A DNA stretch of 64,000 nucleotides from Eucommia ulmoides (Eukaryota > Streptophyta > Magnoliopsida > Garryales > Eucommiaceae). This document shows positions 46,176-57,986 of the stretch, piece by piece. The stretch is taken from NCBI GenBank assembly GCA_016647705.1, contig CM028325.1, positions 29,492,474-29,556,473 of the forward strand, in the 5' to 3' direction. Every line of letters starts with the position of its first letter. The stretch's first letter is position 1. The notes under the pieces were generated by a model. The model searched no databases, had not been told where the DNA came from, and worked only from the letters and a program-made list of their open reading frames with translations. The position numbers and the translations under genes were made by a program.

Positions 46176-47664
46176 TCATCTCTGCAAATAAAAAATAATT
46201 GAAATAGTTAGTAAAAAATTGATATATTATTGGTGTGATATTTATATAGAAAATATTAAAACTTATTTTTATACAAACCGCATTTGAACTGTCCCAAATT
46301 GCTCGGGCAAGATTATCCCTAAAACGTCCCATTGCTCGAACACTTTGATTAGTAATCACGGGAGCTTCATCAGATTCACGTCGTTGTCTCGACGTACTCC
46401 CCTCTTCCTCTTCTGTATACCCTTCCCTACTCCATATTTCAAATAAAGTATCATTCATATCATGCATTTTTATAAAATTATGAAGTGTACAACATGCAAT
46501 TGGAATATACTTTTGTACGTCCATCTCATAGGAAGGCATGTTCTTAAGGATTTTAAATCTCGCTTTAAGCACACCGAAACACCGCTCCACGACATTTCTA
46601 AGAGAAGAATGACACTGATTGAATTTTTCTTCAAATCTCGTTGGCCGTCTATCTCGAAAATCTCGTAAGTGATATCTTTCTCCCCTGTACGGTGCCAAAA
46701 AGCCATAGGTATTTGTATACCCCGAATCCACAAGGTAATATTTTCCTGTATTGTGTAATATCAGAGAAGCGTAATTCAATACATATAAAATCATTCTATA
46801 TTTACACACATACCTTGAGGAGGTGTTGGAAAAATAGTCCTCGGGTTATTCATACATTCTGAAATAACCCTAGAGTCGTTGGCAGTTCCTTCCCAACCTG
46901 CATATACATATGTAAACATCATATTGAAACTACATATACACATAACGTTTTGAGTAGTATCCACTTTACGTCCTCGAAATGGAATTTGATCTTCTCGAAG
47001 AATTGATGCGGCAACGTGGGTGCCATCTATCGCCCCTACACAGTCCTATAAATATTCTTAAAAAAATTAGTTCCAATATATATATTTTTTAATTCTAAGT
47101 ATTATTTTTTTTTTTGTAATAAAAAAAAAATACGTTTACCTTAAAAAATGGGTAGAACCTCGGATTGTGCAGTATTTCCGGAGGGACTTCATTAAAATTT
47201 GGAGGCGCAATCAACTCTACACCCAATTTGCATATGGCCTTCAACACTTTCCGAAAATACACCGATACAGTTTGCGTTGAATGTTGAAAACGATCGGCAG
47301 TAAGTCGCATAGATTCACTATGTGATAAAATATATAAACAAATTCCTAATTGTTCTTGAACGCTAACATATCTACTCTGGTGAAGGTAACCTTTGGACAC
47401 TAATAATTCACACAATAACTTAAATGTATCTTGGTGCATCCTAAACGTATCGTAACAACGTGCATCGTGTCCTTCTAATATTTCTTTAATATAATTACCA
47501 CCCTGTAATACAGACGTCCGACAAGGTTGTTTCTCTGCACGCTGAATGCGTTGTGCCATATCACCTAGATTTGAAACATTTTCCATGTCGTCCGCATCGT
47601 AAGCGTCAAGCACGTTTTCAAGATCGGCAGTGTGTTCCCAATCAATTTCGTCTTCCGAATCCAT
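46176..47664 (-). CDS. PIF/Harbinger DDE transposase (four-exon model)
   Basis: Exons 47140-47664, 46814-47045, 46279-46745 and a tiny last exon 46176-46181. Introns of 94, 68 and 97 bp have GT-AG ends and join in phase to about 409 residues, normal for the family. The N-terminal part has an HTH-like region (KLLCELLVSKGYL, QEQLGICLYILSHSE). The DDE_4 nuclease has its first Asp in CVGAIDGTH (exon 2), its second in GTANDSRV, and the Glu in VVERCFGVLKARF (exon 3). The conserved YYLVDSGY and FLAPYRGERYHL blocks are present. The enzyme cuts and rejoins DNA at the TIRs in the nucleus, with the MYB-like partner. No lesion found. If the last intron is not spliced, the frame stays open to 46141. Confidence 0.88.
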
Positions 47665-48146
47665 TCTACAATATAGACAAACAAAAAATGAAACATAACC
47701 AACTACACACTAACTGCACACTTGCATACAAAAAAACTGCACACTTGCACTAAAAAAAAAACCCGCACGAATGAGGAAAATGAAACTGCACAAATGGAGG
47801 AAAAAAAACTGCACAGAAATGGCCAAAAGACTGCACACATATGGAAGAAAAATTACACATATACATACAAATAAACCTGCACACATACACATAAACAGAA
47901 AAACCTACACATCTCTTTAACATCAACATAAGTAGTAGAAATTTAAACACAATAATCGTCATCATACTCGCACAAATTCAAACGCATATTCAACATAGCT
48001 AGCAAACCATAACTGTCTTACACAGAACTAAATTCAAACACAACAGTCGTCTTGAACATAAACATAACTAAAAACAAGAGATAACCATTGTCCGACTTCA
48101 AATAAAACAAACACACTGAAATCATTGTATTACAACGCAAATGAAA
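47665..48146. other. Harbinger intergenic segment
   Basis: Low-complexity A/C-rich DNA with repeated ACTGCACA phrases (47710-47890). It would hold the transposase promoter; no clear TATA box. Confidence 0.5.
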
Positions 48147-49185
48147 TTAATTCTCTTCTTTCATCACCCATGCAATTCGCGCTTCCGGAGGCATGCCCAC
48201 TAACATAGTCCTATATGACACATTGTTAACCAATCGTTCGGCTGCATGTAGATATTTATCCATGTCCTTAATACCCATAGCATTGAGGATTTCCATACAT
48301 GAACCCAATTTCTCCTGAGCTTCACTAGCTGGGTCCGTAATTTTGGTTACGTTAGCAACCGAAGCATTTGATTTTGATGAGTATCGTGACAAATGTTCTT
48401 CAAGGATGTCACACCTTTTTTTCTGTCCTTCAGCAAACGACGTCGCCATAGATTCAAATGCCTCTCCTATACTATCCTTACGAACACGTTTTTTTTTTCC
48501 CTTCACTTTTTTCTTTGAACTTTTTACACCTACCTCAACTACATCGTCATCACCCATCTCATCAGCCTTAGGTTCATACACAGGGTTAGTTTCATCCGAT
48601 GAGGATGGGGGTTGGGTCGACGCATGCGCATATTTTCCCGTTGCAGTGGTATCCCCATAGATAACGCACAACTTCGGGAATAAGGGACATCCATTTTTTT
48701 GAAAATGTTTTGCGTACTTGTTGACCTATTATAAATACAAGCAAAAATCAGTTTGTTAATCATGTAATAAGCCAATAAGCATGACATATATAATTTCAAG
48801 ATTAGAAGTACCAACATACCCCGGCCATTCGCTTCCACTGATCGTCGGAGGCGTATATCCTACCAGTCATCTTATCATATGTAAATCCTGCCCCTGTCTC
48901 CTTAAGTAATGAATTGAAACACCTATAGATAGTTCTCATCTTATTGAACTTGTTCTTAAGTTGTGCTAGGTCAAAAGTTAACCCCGTTCTTGTTTTCATT
49001 TCTTTCACAATGGTGTTCCAACTGTCTTTGGTGAACGTTGTTGTCGTCCTATTACCCATAAGCACTTCATTTTCCATTAATTCAACAAAAATATTAATAT
49101 TATTGTCACTCCACAAATCAACCTTCGGTTTTGAGGTTCCCTCCGAAATAAGGACAACATTTTCTTCAGCATCAATGGTGGCCAT
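48147..49185 (-). CDS. Harbinger-encoded MYB/trihelix-like DNA-binding protein
   Basis: Two exons, 48820-49185 and 48147-48725, with a 94-bp GT-AG intron; about 314 residues. Exon 1 is a Myb_DNA-bind_3 domain (LWSDNNINIFVELMENEVLMG, WNTIVKEMKTRTGL, LKNKFNKMRTIYR, GFTYDKMTGRI). Exon 2 completes it (KYAKHFQKNGCPLF) and adds an acidic linker, a lysine-rich patch (KSSKKKVKGKKKRVRK, likely nuclear signal) and a helical C-terminus (SEAQEKLGSCMEILNAMGI). In Harbinger systems this protein binds subterminal DNA and brings the transposase into the nucleus. Intact here. It lies upstream of the transposase on the same strand, 482 bp away. Confidence 0.85.
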
Positions 49186-49309
49186 CTACAATATAAGGTG
49201 TTTACTATGCAAATAACTTAGAACATAAAAAATATATATAGTACATCACATAGAACAATTGAAACAATAACCATAAAAAACCACTACCATTTGAAATTCT
49301 CACAACAGA

Positions 49310-49985
49310 ACAGAAGCGTTCCAAAGAATCGCAACAGAACAGAACAGTAGTCGCAAACACAAACCCTAGAAATCGCAATCAGAGAAATCGCAAACAGAAA
49401 CCCTAGAATCGCAACAGAACAGTAATGTATAATAAACACAAACACTAGAAATCGCAAACAGAGAAATCGCGAACACGAACCCTAGAATCGCAACAGAACA
49501 GAACAGTTGTAATGTATGACAAACACAAACCCTAGAAATCGCAAACAGAGAAATCGCGAACTCAAACCCTAGAATCGCAAACCAATTTGACCCAAAACCC
49601 TCGCAAACAGAGAAATCGCGAACTCAAACCATAGAATCGCAAACCAATATGACCCAAAACCTTCGCAAACAAAGAAATCGCGAACTCAAACCCTAGAATC
49701 GCTAAAATCTGACCCAAAACCCTCGCAAACAGGAGAAATCGGAACTCAAACCCTAGAATCACTGAACAATCTGACCCAAAACCCTCGCAAACAGAGAAAT
49801 CGGAACTCAAACCCTAGAATCGCTGAACAATCTGACCCAAAACCCTCGCGAATCACTGAACAATCTGACCCAAAACCCTCGCAAACAGAGAAATCGGAAC
49901 TCAAACCCTAGAATCGCTGAACAATTTGACCCAAAACCCTCGCAAACAGAGAAATCGAACTCAAGCCCTAGAATCGCAAACAATC
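49310..49985. repeat. Tandem minisatellite, period about 60-65 bp
   Basis: Units contain GAAATCG-GAACTCAAACCCTAGAATCGC then AATCTGACCCAAAACCCTCGCAAACA. About seven good copies from 49545 to 49985, preceded by shorter worn units from 49310. It lies upstream of the MYB-like gene. Open frames here are artefacts of the repeat. Confidence 0.85.
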
Positions 49986-50532
49986 TAACCCAAAACCCTA
50001 GATCTAGGGGTTTGATTCTCATCAAACTCGACACACATTGCACACAAAAACAGGGAAAGAGAGAGAGAGAGAGGGAGGGAGAGAGAGAAGAATACCTGGT
50101 ACCTGACGGATTGCAAAGCTTGAACAGCGACAACGATCGGCTTCAAGATGGCAACGACAAGCGAGGACAAGGGAACAGGAGGAGCTTCGAACGATCGATC
50201 GATCGTAGAAGTGAGAGGGAACAGATCGCAAATCGCAGATCGCAGAGAACGAATCGCAAATCGCAAATCGCAAGGAGCAGAGGAGAACGATCGGGAATGA
50301 AGGAGAACTCATAACAATTTTGATAATACCAAGCGTGTCCTCAGTTTTGGGATGGGAAGGGTTTTTCAGAAATGGTTTTTTTTTTGTTTCCACTCTTCTA
50401 TACAATAAAATGGGCACAATTCCATATTGAAACGGAATGGAAACAAAAATAGGGGTTACCAAACACTGTTTCCAACAGAAAATAGAAATGGGATGGGAAT
50501 TTCTGGGAAGGAATGGGTTACCAAACGGGGCC

Positions 50533-51000
50533 TAAATTGCCCTTGTTCATTTTCAACCCTACTCTCTCTCTATCTTCCTGAGTTTCCATTTCGGTTCTTT
50601 CTCCTGAGTCTTGACTGCTGTTGTCTCCCCCATCCACCGCCGTTGTCTCCTCCTCCACCGCCATCGTCTATTACACTCATCGTCTCCACTAGCAAGCGCC
50701 GGATTCTCTAGGAGTCGTCGTTTCACTTCGTCGTCTTCTTCACTTCGCCATTGTCGTCGTTGTCATCTTCACTTCGCCATCAGCCATCATCGTCATCGTC
50801 GTCCACACTGCCATTGTCGTCATCGTCCTACTGGGATTTCTGTAAGCACCGTCTCTCTCTATCTCTCCATCGATTTCAATTTTCGATTTTTTGAGAATAC
50901 GACGTTCTTTTTTATTTTGATTCCATAATTGTAGAGATTGATTTTTAGGGTTTTGGGGTTGGTCTCTTCCATCAACCATCTGTACATTACCGATTTGGTC
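50533..51000. other. Element B segment rich in TCGTC/CGCC codon-like repeats
   Basis: (TCGTC)n, CACTTCGCCAT and CCACCGCC phrases. The opposite-strand phrase GGCGACGGCGA recurs at 53455-53700. No protein domain recognised. Confidence 0.5.
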
Positions 51001-52240
51001 TATTCCATCATATGATTTTGAACTTGTTTTCAAGCAATTAGGTCTTGTGAGAATCAAATGCTTACAAATCTGATATAGAAATTGCGTTTCTGAAGTCAAA
51101 AGTCATCTCCATTCGATTTTGATTTCATATTTGTTCTTGAATATCAATTTATGCTCTCTGTCGATTTCAATTTTCGATTTTTATGTTATTTTTCGATTTT
51201 GATTCCGTGATTGTAGAGATCGAATTTCAGCATTTAGGGGTTGGTCTCTTCCATCAACCATCTGTACATTACTGATTTGGTTTCTTCCATCAATGTCTGC
51301 ATCATATGATTTTGAACTTGTTTTCAAGCAATTAGGTCTTGCGAGAATCAAATGCTTACGAATCTGATATAGAAATTGTATTCTGAAGTGAAAAGTCATC
51401 TCTATTCGATTTTGATTTCATATTTGTGCTTGAATATTGATGAAGCCTTTTAATCTTTCAAACTTATGAAACTTTGCAGAGAATAATTAACAAGCATTGT
51501 GTAGAACTAAACTTTAGAAGTGTTACATTCAATACACACACGAAAACAGTGGGTCCAATTGTTGAATTTTTTTCTAAAAAAATGATTTTTTTTAGAATAT
51601 TAAACAGTGTTACATTCAACATGTAGAAAGTGTTACATTCAACACGCAATTTGAATTTTGAATTTTTGGCAATATCAAGGAGTGTTACATTTAACACGCA
51701 CATTTGTTTTTGAATATGCAACACACATATTTTGTTTTGGATTTAAATTTGTTTGAATTTTAGTTCGATTAAAGTTTTGGGAACGATGAGAAGATATCTC
51801 ATATGGTTTGGATTGATAGACAATGTTATAGTAGATAATGTTACATTCAACACGCATATTGTTGGTGGCACAATTTGTTTGAATATGCGTGTTGAATGTA
51901 ACATTGTCTACTGAGCTCTATTTGTTTGCATATGCATATTGGTGGCACAATTTGTTTGAATATGCACAATTTATTAAGGTTTTGAATCATGTAAACAAAC
52001 CTACCATGGATGCTTGACTGTAACTTCTTTGAGCTCTTTCATGGCTTCTGGTTATCTTGGATACACATTTGTTCAAGAATATACTGTAACTTATGTGATG
52101 GCCTTCATTTCTGCATCATATGATTTGAACTTGTTTTCCAGCAATTAGGTCTTGTAAGAATCAAATGCTTACGAATCTGATATAGAAATTGCGTTCTAAA
52201 GTCAAAAGTCATCTCCATTCGATTTTTTGATTCCATATTT
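51000..52240. repeat. Direct duplications inside element B
   Basis: A block beginning CATCATATGATTTTGAACTTG and running through GGTCTTG-GAGAATCAAATGC to ATATAGAAATTG occurs near 51005, 51302 and 52116. The last two are part of a longer duplication of about 810 bp that also carries the motif array. Confidence 0.8.
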
Positions 52241-53270
52241 GTGCTTGAATATCAATGAAGCTTTTTAATCTTCAGAACTTATGAAACTTTACTGAGTAAT
52301 TAACAAGCATTGTGTAGAACTAAATTTTATAAGTGTTACATTCAACACATACACGAAAACAGTGAGTTCAATTGTTGAATTTTTCTAAAAAATTGATTTT
52401 TTTGAATATTAGATAGTGTTACATTCAACACGTAAACAGTGTTACATTCAACACGTATTTTGAATTTTGAATTTTTGGAAATATCAAGGAGTATTACATT
52501 CAACACGCACATTTTTTTTTGAATATGCAACACACATTTTTTGTTTTGGATTTAAATTTGTTTGAATTTTAGTTCGGTTAAAGTTTTGGGGACGATAAGA
52601 AGATATCTCATATGGTTTGGATTGGTAGACAATGTTACAGTAGATAATGTTACATTCAACACGCATATTGTTGGTGACACAATTTGTTTGAATACGCGTG
52701 TTCAATGTAACATTGTCTACTGAGCTCTATTTGTTTGAATATGCGTGTTGATGACACAATTTGTTTAAATATGCACAATTTATTAGGGTTTTGAATCTTG
52801 TAAACAATAGGTTCAAAAATTGATTTTTGAGAATATTAGACAATGTTTCATTCAACACGTTAGACAGTGTTACATTCAACACGTGCTATGATTTTGAATT
52901 TTGGCATTTTTAGAAAGTTTTACATATTATTTTTGAATATTTAGCAAATTGATTAAATCAGATTATATTCAATAGTATTCTAAAAACTGAGTTTTGAGAA
53001 GCGTAGATAATGTTACATTCAACATGCATATTGTTTTTAAATATTCTTACAAGTTCAGACAGTGTTACATTCAACACGTACTTGGAAAGTGTTACATTCA
53101 ACACACACTGGAAAACTATGGTTTTCAATTGTTGAATTTCTAAAAATTGATTTTTGAAAGTATTAAACAATGTTATTCAATACAATTAGAGAGTGTTACA
53201 TTCAACACGCACTTTTAAATTTTGAATTTTGGCAACATTAGGAAGTGTCAAATTCAATACATACACTGAA
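51515..53270. repeat. Array of GTGTTACATTCAACAC motifs in element B
   Basis: About 19 copies, mostly direct, some inverted (near 51885 and 52693). Examples start near 51520, 51607, 51630, 51838, 52334, 52439, 52647, 52868, 53061, 53089 and 53198. Arms GTGTT and AACAC are complementary around a 6-base centre. Open frames over this region (repeating VECNT-type peptides) follow from the repeat and are not genes. Confidence 0.85.
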
Positions 53271-53907
53271 AACAATTGAGGGGTAAAAAAAAGTTGTGAA
53301 GGTTTTTAAGGAAGAAAGTGTAAAAAAAAGTAAAAATTTGAAACTAAAGTTAAAATAGGGGGTGGAAAATATAAATAATGCTATTTTAATTGAAACCTAT
53401 CTCTATGGAATTGCGACCCTTTCAGATGCGCCTATGTGGTCCGTCAACGATGAAGGACGACGGCGACAGCGAAAGATGAACGGCGACGGTGAACGGCGAA
53501 GGCGAAAAGAAAGACTAATGGTAAGAATCATTTTTTTGTCGTTTGATTTCAGTTTTGAGAGTGTTTAGATTTTTTATTTCATTTGCAGAGATTGATTTTT
53601 AGGGTTTCAGGGACGAACGACGATGATGATAGCGAAGGCGACGGCGAATGCAAACAGCGACGGCGATGGCGAAGTGAATGGCGACGGCGATAGCGGATCA
53701 GTGACGGATGAGATGCACAACTGCGGGAATGTATATGGCATTAGGCGTGAAACATTTAATGAGGGATATTTTGGTCAAGGAAATACAATGGGAGTTATTG
53801 GTGAAAAAAAAGTATTTGGGTTTGATCGGTAGATAGAATTGTGAAATGGGAGCTATCGGCATGCGCCCCTTTTAATAATATCATTTTTATACATCTTTTA
53901 CAATTTA

Positions 53908-54361
53908 ATTTTTGTCACACCTCACCCCGGGTCCCCAATATTCGAGGCCAGACGTGACATCGACTTGATGTCACCCGACCAAAAACAGATATTTATAAAC
54001 TATTTACTGATATGGATTTTCAAAGAAAAAGATATAAATATTTCACCGACTTAAAATATTTAGCGGTTATATAAAACTGACTATTCCGTAACAAAACTAC
54101 AAAAAGTTCAACCGCTCACTCCCAATAGTTGTCTTGACAGCCTTCAAAATAAAATTCACTACCTCCTCTAACTCTATTTAGCGCCAATAATAGATCTATC
54201 TCTAACAGAGGTATCTGAGAAAAAATATTTTATCAATGTACTATATTTATAATATAAAATTAAATTTATGGATCAAGTATATTTATCAAACACCACTTTT
54301 TCTAATAGAATATAAATATAATCGTACACTGAGGCGAAATAAAATACCACGACCATCATCA

Positions 54362-54396
<35 letters not shown>

Positions 54397-55420
54397 ACAT
54401 AAACTAATCAAATTACTTTGATATATGATAAAATACCACACACATATTTCCCTACTAACCATAGAATTGTTTCACTTTACGATCGGGAGTTATAACGGTA
54501 CCATAACTTGTACAACTGTGCAATCTAAGGTTGTGATCAGTGTTAAGGTCATTCAATATCTCCAATGGTAAGAGCCAAAATGTGGTATAAACCATCATAT
54601 TAGAATGATAATCATCATCGTCAACAACAACTACCACCTGCAGGATTTGCCTTACTGTTAGGTCATAACACAACAACGTCCTATAGGATATGGTTCCTGT
54701 TAGGACAAATAATATCCCACAGGACATGCCCTTTTGTCAGGATCACACTATAACATATAGGTATAATAATAAAAATCACTTTTCGCAGTCAACTTTTATC
54801 TTGATCCATTTAAAGTTATAGAATTGTCCATTTTAATAAATCTTTTCCTTTTCACAATTTAATACGAAAATATAATTTGACAATTTACATAGAAGACAGT
54901 ACACTCACCTCGATAATTACGCTGCTTTTACCAACTACTATCATAACCTGACGGGGTCAACCTTGTGAACCTAACAATGATAGGGTCTAAACTAAGAATT
55001 TGATTAAATGAATCTAATACGATGTAAAGTTTGTGAAATGCGTGACAATAAAATGCAAATTTTCCCGTTTTCAAATTTTTCTAATTATACAAAATTTATA
55101 AAATTAAACGTTTTATTTTCCCAACCCAATTTTATAACTAAAATATTATAATTACATTTATAAAATTTATCAATTCATAATTTAAATATAGAGAAAAATA
55201 TTAACTAATTATTAACAATATTACTAGTAAAATAACTACTAAAAATATCATTCTAATTAAATTTATAATTTTTTATTTTAAATTATATTATGCAAGCAAA
55301 CCAAAACGCCCAATTCGGCCTTCTACATGAAAATTTCTCCAGGTTCATGCATGGTTCTTTAATTATAATTCTAGGATATGAATAACCATTAAGAATGATG
55401 TTGTTCATGATATGGAAATG

Positions 55421-55457
<37 letters not shown>

Positions 55458-56047
55458 CAATTAATGGCAGAATTGAAAGGATAGAGAAAATTTTAACTAA
55501 TTCTAACCTTGATTTGAAATATGATCCTAAATTCTCTTGACTTTTCTCCTTCCTCCCTTTCTTTGATGTCTTCTTCTCTTTTTTATCTCAAGCTTTTGCT
55601 TGTGCATTAGAGAATAAGCACGACCTTCTATTATTGTTTTGTGTGAAATGAAGAAACATGAGGTGTAAAAATGGCTTGAGGTGGCACTTGTGTTGGCAAT
55701 GGATCTCATCTTCTTATTGATTCATACATTAAAAAATTCACTATTAATCCCATATTTTTAAATAGCCTTATCCTTAACATTAATAGATCTTTTAGTTTAA
55801 TTACACATATAACCCCCTAGAATCTTTAAATATCATTTAAGCCCAAAAGTTAAAATTAACATTTTAAAATAACAATTAGCCCCTTCAAATTTTTGAAAAG
55901 TCAAAATCAAACTTTTAAATATCATAATAACCCCCTAAAAAAATTTAATGTGAAATTTAAATGGCACATTGGACCCATTTTTTTTTTCCTAAATGTTCTA
56001 AAATGCAACTAAAATATGCATGTGCAAAATTTTGATTTTATAATTTT
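53908..56047 (-). mobile_element. Gypsy solo LTR (TSD ATTTT)
   Basis: 2130 bp (53913-56042), the reverse complement of the gypsy LTR family at 40028-42012. It starts TGTCACACCTCACCCCGGG and ends GCAAAATTTTGATTTTATA, where the minus-strand start TG is mutated to TA. ATTTT flanks both sides (53908-53912, 56043-56047), though the site is T-rich. Contains a 31-A run (54362-54392) and (ATA)n (55425-55456). Confidence 0.75.
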
Positions 56048-57986
56048 ATTTTTATATAGAGAGAAGGGAGAATTTTGAAATTCATATAATTACAAAATAA
56101 AAAATGAGATTGTAGTGAAATGGAGGAGGAATTGAAAAAAAATAGCAAATTCCCTGTTGATAGAATTTACAAATAACAAGTGTTTTGAAGGAATTTATAA
56201 ATTCCTTTTATTCACCTATTTTACAAATAAAAGGATTTTATAATTCATTCCTAACAATACCCAAACAAAGAATTTGCTAAAAAGGATTTGTGAAATTCTT
56301 TGAATGTACAAATGAAATTCTTCTCCCAAATCTCTTACCCAAATACAACCTAAAAAAAATGGCAAATGATGTTGCCAAAAATCTACAGCAACCTGCAAAA
56401 TCGATAACCTGCAAGACCGATAAGCTCAAGGGGACACTGGTGTGGTGTCAGACAAAGAACCTCTAGCGTAAGAATAAGTCAATCTATTATGTGGGAGTAA
56501 TTGAATTCATAATTTAAATGACAAGTTGCCTCCAATACTTATACTAGTTGCCAAGCGATTGCATGCATGATTTTCCCCACTTCCCCCATTATCTGATGAT
56601 GGACCACTTCTCTCTATCTAGGTGTGAGTAATGGGTTAGTAGGTTGAATTGGTGTTTGATGACATGGTCTTCTCCCACTATCTGTTGTGATTTAGTTAGG
56701 AGTGGTTCCGAACTCAGCGCAACATGGGAGTGTATCTTTGACTAAGTTATGTACTTTGGCTTCCTATTTGATGGATCCATACATGGATCACTAGTTTGAA
56801 CCAATGTCCTCGGCCTGGCTCTTTTTGAGTATTGTGCCTCTTTATTGTGCTTACCTAGAATGATCTGTGGGTTTATCGTGATGGGCTTCTTCCGAGTTAT
56901 GTGTCGGGCCTCCCGTAGCGGGCCTTTTCCTAGCTCAGTTTTATCAGTTAGATCTTTTTCGTTCTTGGGCTTAAAATTTTGGCCCAATTTTTTAATTTTT
57001 TTAATTTTTTATCAAGCTCCTCTTAAAAAGCTGAATATAGAAGCGAGAATTTCTCCCGCATCAGTAAATATATGACGAAGGTAGTCGGACACTCAGTTAC
57101 TTGCATGAGATGGAGGACAGACAAAAAAATGACCATTTTCCTGTGCATTAGGAACGATAATGGGAGGCACAAGCGACTGACAAGTCGCTAGTTTGCAACT
57201 AGGGTAAGGTCGACAACAACAAAGCAGGGTTGTAAGACGACGGGGCAGAGGGTTTGACTTCCAGACACAGGTACTGGACAATAGCTGTTGAACCTCCAGA
57301 CACAGCTATTGGATAGAAATTGTTGGATGAACGTAATGGGACAATGGCTATTGGACGGTCGCAAGATAGTGGTGGGACAACAGGACAAAATTAGTTATTG
57401 GATGAATATCGCGAGATAGCGGTGGCATGGACATGACCTTAGAACAACGGCGACTGGGACTGGCAGTTTGGATGATTTTGGTGGGTGGGAGTTGGAAGTT
57501 TGTACGGTGGCGGTGTTTAGGGTTTGAAGGCTGCGATTTGAGAATTTTTATTTTTTATTTTTTATTTTTTATTTTTTATTTTTTATTATTGACTCTTGAT
57601 ACCAAAAAAAAATGTATAAAAAATATTTTTGTATTATTTCGCGGTTATACTTCCGTATTATATAGCTAACAATATAGTAACAAATTGGCTAATGAGAGAA
57701 AGTAGTGGTCACATAACCTAAGAGTAATAAAAGATAATAAACAATGATAAATTAAAATAAATATTTCAACATATATAATTTATTGTTCACAATATGACAT
57801 CGAAATCACATCATCCCACATAATATAATGTTTTATTGAGGATTAAAAAAATGAAAAGGAAAAAGAAAATGCAGACTGATCAAACCCATTCATATGAGCC
57901 CTACAAAGTAGAGCTTACAAATTCTCTCAACCCATCATTTTAAGCTTTTTGTTTTTTAAGCAGTACATGGACCACATTACAAGTAT
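56048..57986. other. Non-genic stretch
   Basis: 56340-56356 carries ACCCAAATACAACCT, like a Tourist MITE end, without a found partner. 56740-57060 is GC-richer and rich in GGGCC phrases. 57548-57589 is a (TTTTTTA)n repeat. No gene supported. Confidence 0.4.
57591..57604 (-). other. Possible relic copia primer-binding site
   Basis: The minus strand reads TGGTATCAAGAGTC, one base from the site used by copia-1. No LTR could be delimited to its right, so this may be the last trace of a copia element or chance. Confidence 0.3.

Larger units (their letters stand above)
45586..50535 (-). mobile_element. PIF/Harbinger DNA transposon, structurally complete (TSD TAA)
   Basis: 45589-50532 (4944 bp), TSD TAA at 45586-45588 and 50533-50535. 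Terminal inverted repeats are GGTGGCGTTTGGTAACC on the left and GGCCCCGTTTGGTAACC on the right. Two genes on minus are the standard Harbinger pair: a MYB/trihelix-like protein and a DDE transposase. Both frames are open once short introns are removed. It could be autonomous. Confidence 0.92.
45402..53878. mobile_element. MULE-like non-autonomous element B (TSD TTTTAATAA), split by Harbinger
   Basis: Element 45411-53869, with perfect 9-bp duplications TTTTAATAA at 45402-45410 and 53870-53878. The start GAGAAAATTACCGCTAACTTC parallels element A (GAGAAAATTATTGTTTACTCC), and the end ...CGGCATGCGCCCC parallels ...GTGCATGCCC. After removing the Harbinger insert the element is about 3.5 kb. It holds TCGTC/GGCGAC-rich coding-like scraps near both sides and a large array of GTGTTACATTCAACAC motifs. 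No transposase of its own is seen. Confidence 0.65.

Noticed and set aside
49562..50266. Minus-strand open frames of 82-146 codons next to the Harbinger MYB gene
   Set aside because: Produced by the 60-65-bp minisatellite and the GA tract; stops are merely rare in that repeat.
51464..53170. Series of open frames on minus with repeated cysteine/asparagine peptides (VECNT-like)
   Set aside because: They translate the GTGTTACATTCAACAC array and its 810-bp duplication. No start context, no domain and the same peptide in each repeat.
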